From contig CM055188.1 in assembly GCA_029224185.1 (NCBI GenBank), forward strand, positions 32,710,142-32,774,141: a DNA stretch of 64,000 nt, in the 5' to 3' direction. This DNA comes from Karalla daura (taxonomy: Eukaryota; Chordata; Actinopteri; Chaetodontiformes; Leiognathidae). The translations under genes and the position numbers were made by a program. Shown piece after piece: positions 48,183 through 64,000 of the stretch; the stretch's first letter is position 1, and the number at the start of each line of letters is the position of its first letter. A model generated the notes under the pieces. The model was not told the origin of the DNA and ran no database searches. It saw only the letters and a program-made list of their open reading frames with translations.

Positions 48183-48436
48183 CCTCTACCCCCCTGTCTG
48201 CTCCTCCACCCCCCCACCTCCTCCTCCACCCCCCCACCTCCTCCTCCACCCCCCCGCCTGCTCCTCCACCCCCCCGCCTCCCCCTCCACCCCCCCGCCTC
48301 CTCCTCCACCCCCCACCTCCTCCTCCACCCCCCCACCTCCTCCTCCACCCCCCCACCTCCTCCTCCAGCCCCCCACCTGCTCCTCTACCAGCGAGTAAAC
48401 CACTGAGAGCGCCGGCCCCCCCCCCCCCCCCCTGCT
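48183..48436 (+). repeat. C-rich minisatellite
   Basis: About a dozen units of roughly 18 bp with the pattern CTCCTCCTCCACCCCCCCAC, ending in a C run. The plus strand is almost pure pyrimidine, so the minus strand is G-rich and could form G-quadruplex or triplex structures. Stop-free frames across it are a by-product of the repeat. Confidence 0.9.
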
Positions 48437-49794
48437 GGCACTAAATGCACAAATCCAGCGTTTTGAAAAAAAAAAGTTGAAGATGATCATCTTAGATCTT
48501 AAGGGCAGTAAATTAGACCAAGATACGAGTCTCTAATTCTAGTTCTGGTGGTTGTTTTTTTGCAACATTTGAGATTAATTAGTGATGTCGCTGCTGCTGG
48601 ATGGGGCATGGTCACACGTTAATGCACTAAAACAGCTGATTCGCTTTTTTAGTTTGGAAAAACGTTGTTTTTCATCAACTAGACCGTCACACCAGGTAAC
48701 GTAAAGAGAACACAATTACTCTGGTCTGATTGTTGTTTAATTAGGGCGGTTGCTTCAGTAAAACTTGAAATTAGGTAAAAAGATGTAAAGTTTCCCCGCC
48801 TGAGCTTCGCTGTGAAGAGTCAGATTTCTTCTTCTGTTGTGAACAGGGTATTTTCAATCACTGCAGCATCAGTTGCATAAAAAAATAAATCCTCAGAATT
48901 ACGACTTCCCACAGAAGGAAGCATTTGATTGCTAGAAGACATTGCTAGATGATAATCTGACGAGGTGGGATTACGTGTGAGAGGAACCGCTCTTAACAAA
49001 GCTTTAACATAAAATACTTTCTCTCTCTCTCTTAGAATCTCTCAGCCTCATTTTTCTTTTTGCTTCTCAGAACAGGTTTCTCTTTGTTTCCCTGCAATAA
49101 CTGCTTTTGTTATTCTTTTTTTTAATATAAATGTGTGAATGTTTGTAGATTGTGGACAATGATGCACTTTGGTGACTGTCAAGCCAACACTGTTATCTTT
49201 TCATGAAACGTCGGGATCTTGACAATAATCTTCATGTTTTATAAACATCGGCTGGTTCAGAATGAAAACCTTAGCTGTCTTAAATATTTTGTGTAAGAAA
49301 ACAAAAATCAACAGTGTGTGTGTGTGTGCTTGTATGTGTTGTCGTACCTCCGCCAGGTTTTTAAACGCCTTGTTGTTCAACGTTTTCAAGTACTGCTGGC
49401 TCGAAACATTCAGACATTTTGTACAGCGGAACAGAGCATGAAGTACTTTTTCTAGCAGTTTTCAATTGTGTGTAAAAATATACAGAATATTTAGTCCCAC
49501 CGTCAAACAAAAAAAAGAAGAAGTGTCTCGGCCTCTTAAAAAGTGCATGTTACAGGATCAAATTGGATGATTTTTGATATAAAATTAGACAGGATACAAG
49601 GCAGCGGGGTGAAGCTGCAGCATGGTTCTGTGTTCGACAAATGTTTACATGTATTCAGTTTTTTCATCCTGTAACTCGAGATGTGAAAAAAACGCAAAAA
49701 ATAGATATTTTCAAAAAAAAAAACATCATAAGGTACCTTTGCTCATGTCTTCTTTCTATATTTTTTTAATTTTTTTTGCACTTTAAAAGCATTA

Positions 49795-49800
49795 AATAAA
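49795..49800 (+). terminator. fkbp5: fkbp5 distal polyadenylation signal candidate
   Basis: Canonical AATAAA in an AT-rich stretch 3.3 kb after the stop codon; GT- or T-rich downstream sequence is only moderate. Confidence 0.35.
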
Positions 49801-50503
49801 TCCAAGAGTTGCATTTAAAAGAAAGATGTCTTTCTTCAAGCACAGCGATAGATTGATAAAACAAAAAACAACAACAAAAAGAAATGTGGAGATGTTTTAC
49901 AATCTTAATTAATGTTTACTGGCTTCTTTCAATGTTAATTTTGAAGATACATAAGAATGTGATATACTGTATTTCTCCTCTTATCACATGAACAAGAAGA
50001 TCCAAGCCCATATACACATCATTATTATTAAACTAATCATGCACTGACTGATTTTAGTTTGACTGCTTGACCATTCAGTTATGAATAATGTCTGATGTGC
50101 TTTCACAGTTTGCTCTGCTATAGTTGCTTCCAACTCTATGAACCGATATCACCTCTTTGAGTTTCAGAGACCTCGGTCTATTCTGCTTCCTGTCAGGTTG
50201 TCGGGGGGAAAAAAAAGAGCCGTTTCTGAGGTGGCAACATTTTAGAAACACAGACATTTATAGTGTCATTGCTATTTCAGAATGGAAACAAACTGTTCTC
50301 AAAGTCATAACTACCAAATATTATGTGACCCACTGTGCGCTAAACTCATGCTGAAAATGTGTGTGTGCGTGCGTGTGTGTCGGACATGATTCAGAAGATA
50401 TAAAAGATATTTTACCTGAACATTTCCCCCGTTGTCATTGTGTCAGATTTCATGTTTCCATCGATGTTGTTACATCCTGCAGCCTGCGGCGGGGTCCACC
50501 CGT

Positions 50504-50504
50504 C

Positions 50505-50555
<51 letters not shown>

Positions 50556-50575
50556 TCTGCATGTCACTGAGTGTC

Positions 50576-50607
<32 letters not shown>

Positions 50608-50635
50608 TCTCTGCATGTCACTGAGTCTGTGAGTA

Positions 50636-50667
<32 letters not shown>

Positions 50668-50682
50668 TCTGCATGTCACTGA

Positions 50683-50719
<37 letters not shown>

Positions 50720-50720
50720 A
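50504..50720 (+). repeat. Higher-order (TG)n-(GA)n repeat
   Basis: Three tandem copies of a composite unit: a (TG)n tract, GAGAGAGAGAGTCT, then GCATGTCACTGAG. Units are about 70-75 bp and end in a further (TG)n run. This is a minisatellite built on a microsatellite. Confidence 0.85.
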
Positions 50721-50768
50721 CTATGAAGACACACTCACCACTGCTGAACAAGGACGAGCTGAGAGATG

Positions 50769-50943
<175 letters not shown>

Positions 50944-51823
50944 TCAAAATCAGTGAATAAATAAATAAATGTGTATGCCGAGTATCAGTCTGATTAGACG
51001 AGGTTCAGAGATCATCTTGAACAAGAAAACCCAGGAAAAGAGTTTGAGAAACAGAAACAGAGTCGTTTTGACTTGACCAGACCAGAGATTACAGGCTGAC
51101 ACATTGATACCTATGAGACACGTAGTCTAGTCCATTTTACTGCAGTTAACTTGATACTTCTGATCCTTCAGTATCATCATTTGTGACATTACTGACTTTA
51201 AAGTCTGCAGTCGGTTCTTTAAGGTGTAGGATGATGAGGATTCACCTTCATTGTTTCTGTGGGACAAAGAAAGATAAAGCGTGGAAACTACGAGAGGGAA
51301 AAAGGTTGTGGAAAGTTCCAGTCCTGAAACAGGACATACTGTTCCATGTCTAATGAGAAATATTTCGCCTTTAGCAAAAATGAAATCAGTGATGACAAAT
51401 ATAATCCAAAACATATGATTGATTTGGGAACTAGGTATAAATAATGAGAAGTTTCTGACTGTTGTGAACTGATAGTGAACTGATAAAGACCACAGCTGAC
51501 GCCTCTCCTCTAAATCCTCCTGTTGCAGATGTTCTAACTTCCATTTCCTTTCATCATCGTCCATTTTTCTAAGCCCGAAGTCAAAGAATGAGGATCATCC
51601 TGTCAGGCTGATTGAGGGAACAGCTACAGAAAGGAATTTGTGGTCTGAGAGTTTTCTCAGCTGCTCGTCTCCGGTGTCAAGAATGAATCTGAGCCTCAGA
51701 TCTCAACCAGTCGTCGAATCGCTCAATAAATCTGGAAGAGATCTGCGACCCCACAGTCGACCGAGGAAAACCAGCATGACCAGAAGCTCAGCTCAGACAC
51801 GACATGCACCATTTCATGAGCCC

Positions 51824-51829
51824 TTTATT
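51824..51829 (-). terminator. SLC6 gene distal polyadenylation signal candidate
   Basis: TTTATT on the plus strand reads AATAAA on the minus strand (TTCAATAAAGGGC), a strong hexamer context. Confidence 0.4.
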
Positions 51830-53322
51830 GAACTGTGTTCATGGTACAAATCATTTCTGAATTATGTCCAAACTACTGTCATTGTTACATCATCAATAAG
51901 TCATGTTATCAATATATACTACCACATGATACAGTGTCAATTTTAGGATTAATTTGCACACTTCTGAACAGACATTTTTTCTTAAAAACACATTTTTATA
52001 ACTTTAATAATGTCACATTACAGCATTTAAATTTCCAATAATATATGACATAAAAAAATGAAATGAGACAAATGTTAAGTGGCACACTGGATAAATGAGC
52101 AACTTTTCTAAAAAAGAAAAATTAACAGGCTTTTAGTTGAGACTACAGTCAAAATATAATCTACAATATAGAAATCTGTCAAAAAATATATATTTTACAG
52201 CCAACAGGTTGTGTAAGTGTTTCTCTTGTACGTGTGCTGCACAGTGTCGGCGGTACCATTGTGTTTACATTAAACACAAACTTGTCAATGCTGAACTGGT
52301 CGAAGTGCAGGTTGGAGACACTTTAGTATTGAGACAGTCGACTAAGGTGCACGCAGTGTCCAAGGTTTTACATCTTTGAATCTTATTGCTCATTTATCAC
52401 ATTAAAGTTTCCCAAAGACTCTCATTCTCAAAGTGACTCAATGGCTCAATCTGTATGGCTTATTTGGCAAATGTTCATTAGTGTTACTTTCCCCTGCACA
52501 TTCCTCTCGAGACGAGCAGCAATTTAACTGATCAAATGTCATTTCTGGTTGAGCATTCGTTACTTTCGGCTTATGAACAAACAAACAAACAAACAAACAA
52601 TTTGTCGTCACTGATGGATCGCTTTGGGTAAGTGCAGCCTCTACGGACAGTCTACTCAAGGTGAGGAGTTTTGTATTGGTTTGTGTCTGCCTTGTTGATT
52701 AGTTAATACTAGAAATAGGGATGTAACTTCATCAAAATCTCACAGTATGACAATACCTGAAAAACACGTCCATGGTACGATATTTACTGCAGTACTTGCA
52801 AGACACTGAAATCTCATGTCATGAAAATATTAATACTCTTGTGATACAATAATCTTGCAGACTGTTCTGTGCTTGTCCGACAACACTCTTCTCTTCTGTC
52901 TCCTCCACCTTTTCCACACAGGGTCACAGGCAGTGCGTGACTCGATCTTTGGAGTTTTTATGTAGTTTTTAAATCACTTTGCTCTTCTGAGGCTGAGACT
53001 CTGTGGACTGAACGAAAATCACCTTTTTTTGTTTTTTTTCCAAGAACCCCTATCATGTCCGCAAACATACCAAGAGACTTTTGTTTTTGTATTACCATTA
53101 CATCCCACGTACAGAAAGATCACAACTAAAAATAATACTATTGATTCAGAGACAGAGGAAAACAAACAAACAAAAAAACATTAGATTGACACCGAAATTC
53201 AGAAACTAAGGGAGAGAAAATCTTCCCTGTACAGTCAGCAAAATCACAGATTACAGTGCTCATAATAAGTGAAACTGTAATAAATCTGAAACCTTTCTGC
53301 CTCCAAGCAGAAGGTACCCATG

Positions 53323-53338
53323 ACCAGAAGGGGGCGCA
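53323..53338 (+). promoter_or_regulatory. CTCF-like motif
   Basis: ACCAGAAGGGGGCGCA, a strong core match in the SLC6 gene 3' region. Confidence 0.4.
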
Positions 53339-53360
53339 CATTGAATCTGAGGACTCATGA

Positions 53361-53366
53361 TTTATT
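53361..53366 (-). terminator. SLC6 gene proximal polyadenylation signal candidate
   Basis: AATAAA on the minus strand 250 bases after the stop codon. Confidence 0.4.
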
Positions 53367-53615
53367 ACCGGGCAGACAGGGAGGCACTTCTGCTGAACAA
53401 AATTAGGTTTAATCGAGTCTTCCCTTTAGTCGACGTTTCTTTATAAAACACTAGATGATACCAGACTCCCAGTCAACAGAACCAGGTTCTAGAGGTCAAT
53501 CACCAAGGAGACTGGAAAGTTCTGTTTTGAAAGAACGTTGGGATAACACAACTTGGCAGAGGGAAACATCTTCTTCCACATCCTTAAAAGAAGATGCACG
53601 CTTGGTCTGTTGTCT

Positions 53616-63772
<10,157 letters not shown>

Positions 63773-64000
63773 CTTGTGTGGGAAAACTCAAATCGTTAAA
63801 AACACCTTAACAAAGCTTCTTCTGAAATAAACTTTTAATATGGACACATTATACTTCCTCTCAGAAAGGAATCATAAAAAAACTGAACAGCAGCATTCTT
63901 CACACAGCGAGTTGACGGCTCTATTCTGGAGGCCTGGTTTGTGTGCCTGTCCCTTTAAATACTGATGAGCCACTGCAGGCTCCGCCCACCTGAGGGATAT

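Larger units (their letters stand above)
46510..49815 (+). other. fkbp5: fkbp5 3' untranslated region (two possible ends)
   Basis: After the TAG at 46507-46509 there is no further coding exon. Candidate polyadenylation signals are AATAAA at 47341-47346 and AATAAA at 49795-49800. The longer form would include the C-rich minisatellite at 48183-48436. I cannot tell which is used. Confidence 0.45.
51824..53615 (-). other. SLC6 gene 3' untranslated region (two possible ends)
   Basis: Sequence after the TAA at 53618-53616 has AATAAA on the minus strand at 53366-53361 (250 bases after the stop) and at 51829-51824 (1.8 kb after). The stretch is AT-rich and holds no other exon I could see. Confidence 0.45.

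Noticed and set aside
47946..48490. Long Pro-rich or Gly/Glu-rich frames on both strands
   Set aside because: Translation of the C-rich minisatellite; any frame stays open in such a repeat.

Overview
This is nuclear DNA of a ray-finned (teleost) fish. Genes are split by GT-AG introns, microsatellites are dense ((AC)n, (ATCT)n, (GTCT)n, (AT)n, (GGA)n), there are LINE and MITE-like remnants, and the vertebrate genes rab44, srsf3 and fkbp5 lie together as on human 6p21. I see no bacterial or viral gene, CRISPR array, tRNA or rRNA. Exon borders were worked out by hand from splice signals, reading phase and family knowledge; there is no transcript evidence.

Layout. (1) About 500-13000, minus: rab44. 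A noncoding first exon near 12901 is followed by one giant coding exon (6343-12507, 2055 codons), two short linker exons and three Rab GTPase exons; the gene runs off the left edge. (2) 13900-21940, minus: srsf3, complete, with a noncoding first exon at a GC-rich start, a start codon in exon 2, the RRM, an RS tail, and a 450-bp poison cassette exon (15852-16301) that brings in a stop at once. (3) 22000-31200: intergenic, with only repeats and weak motifs. (4) About 31250-49800, plus: fkbp5, complete, ten coding exons giving 455 residues (FK1, FK2, TPR). Two glucocorticoid-response-element-like palindromes lie just upstream of exon 1. (5) 49800-51800: intergenic, microsatellite-rich. (6) 51824 to the right edge, minus: an SLC6 transporter of the GABA/betaine/taurine group. 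Thirteen exons are present (529 residues and the stop); the first ~75 residues lie beyond 64000.

The genes do not form one pathway. Srsf3 is a splicing factor whose poison exon suggests autoregulation. Fkbp5 is an Hsp90 co-chaperone of steroid receptors, and its upstream palindromes fit the known glucocorticoid feedback loop. Rab44 is a large atypical Rab, and the SLC6 protein is a plasma-membrane transporter.

The most notable points are: (a) fkbp5 naturally carries Val116 and Pro119, the two changes reported to turn human FKBP51 into an FKBP52-like activator, together with a Thr in the FK linker and a basic tail; (b) ten copies of an RRKxGSxRR motif in the giant rab44 exon, three of them on nearly identical DNA cassettes; (c) the srsf3 poison exon; (d) the paired GRE-like sites.
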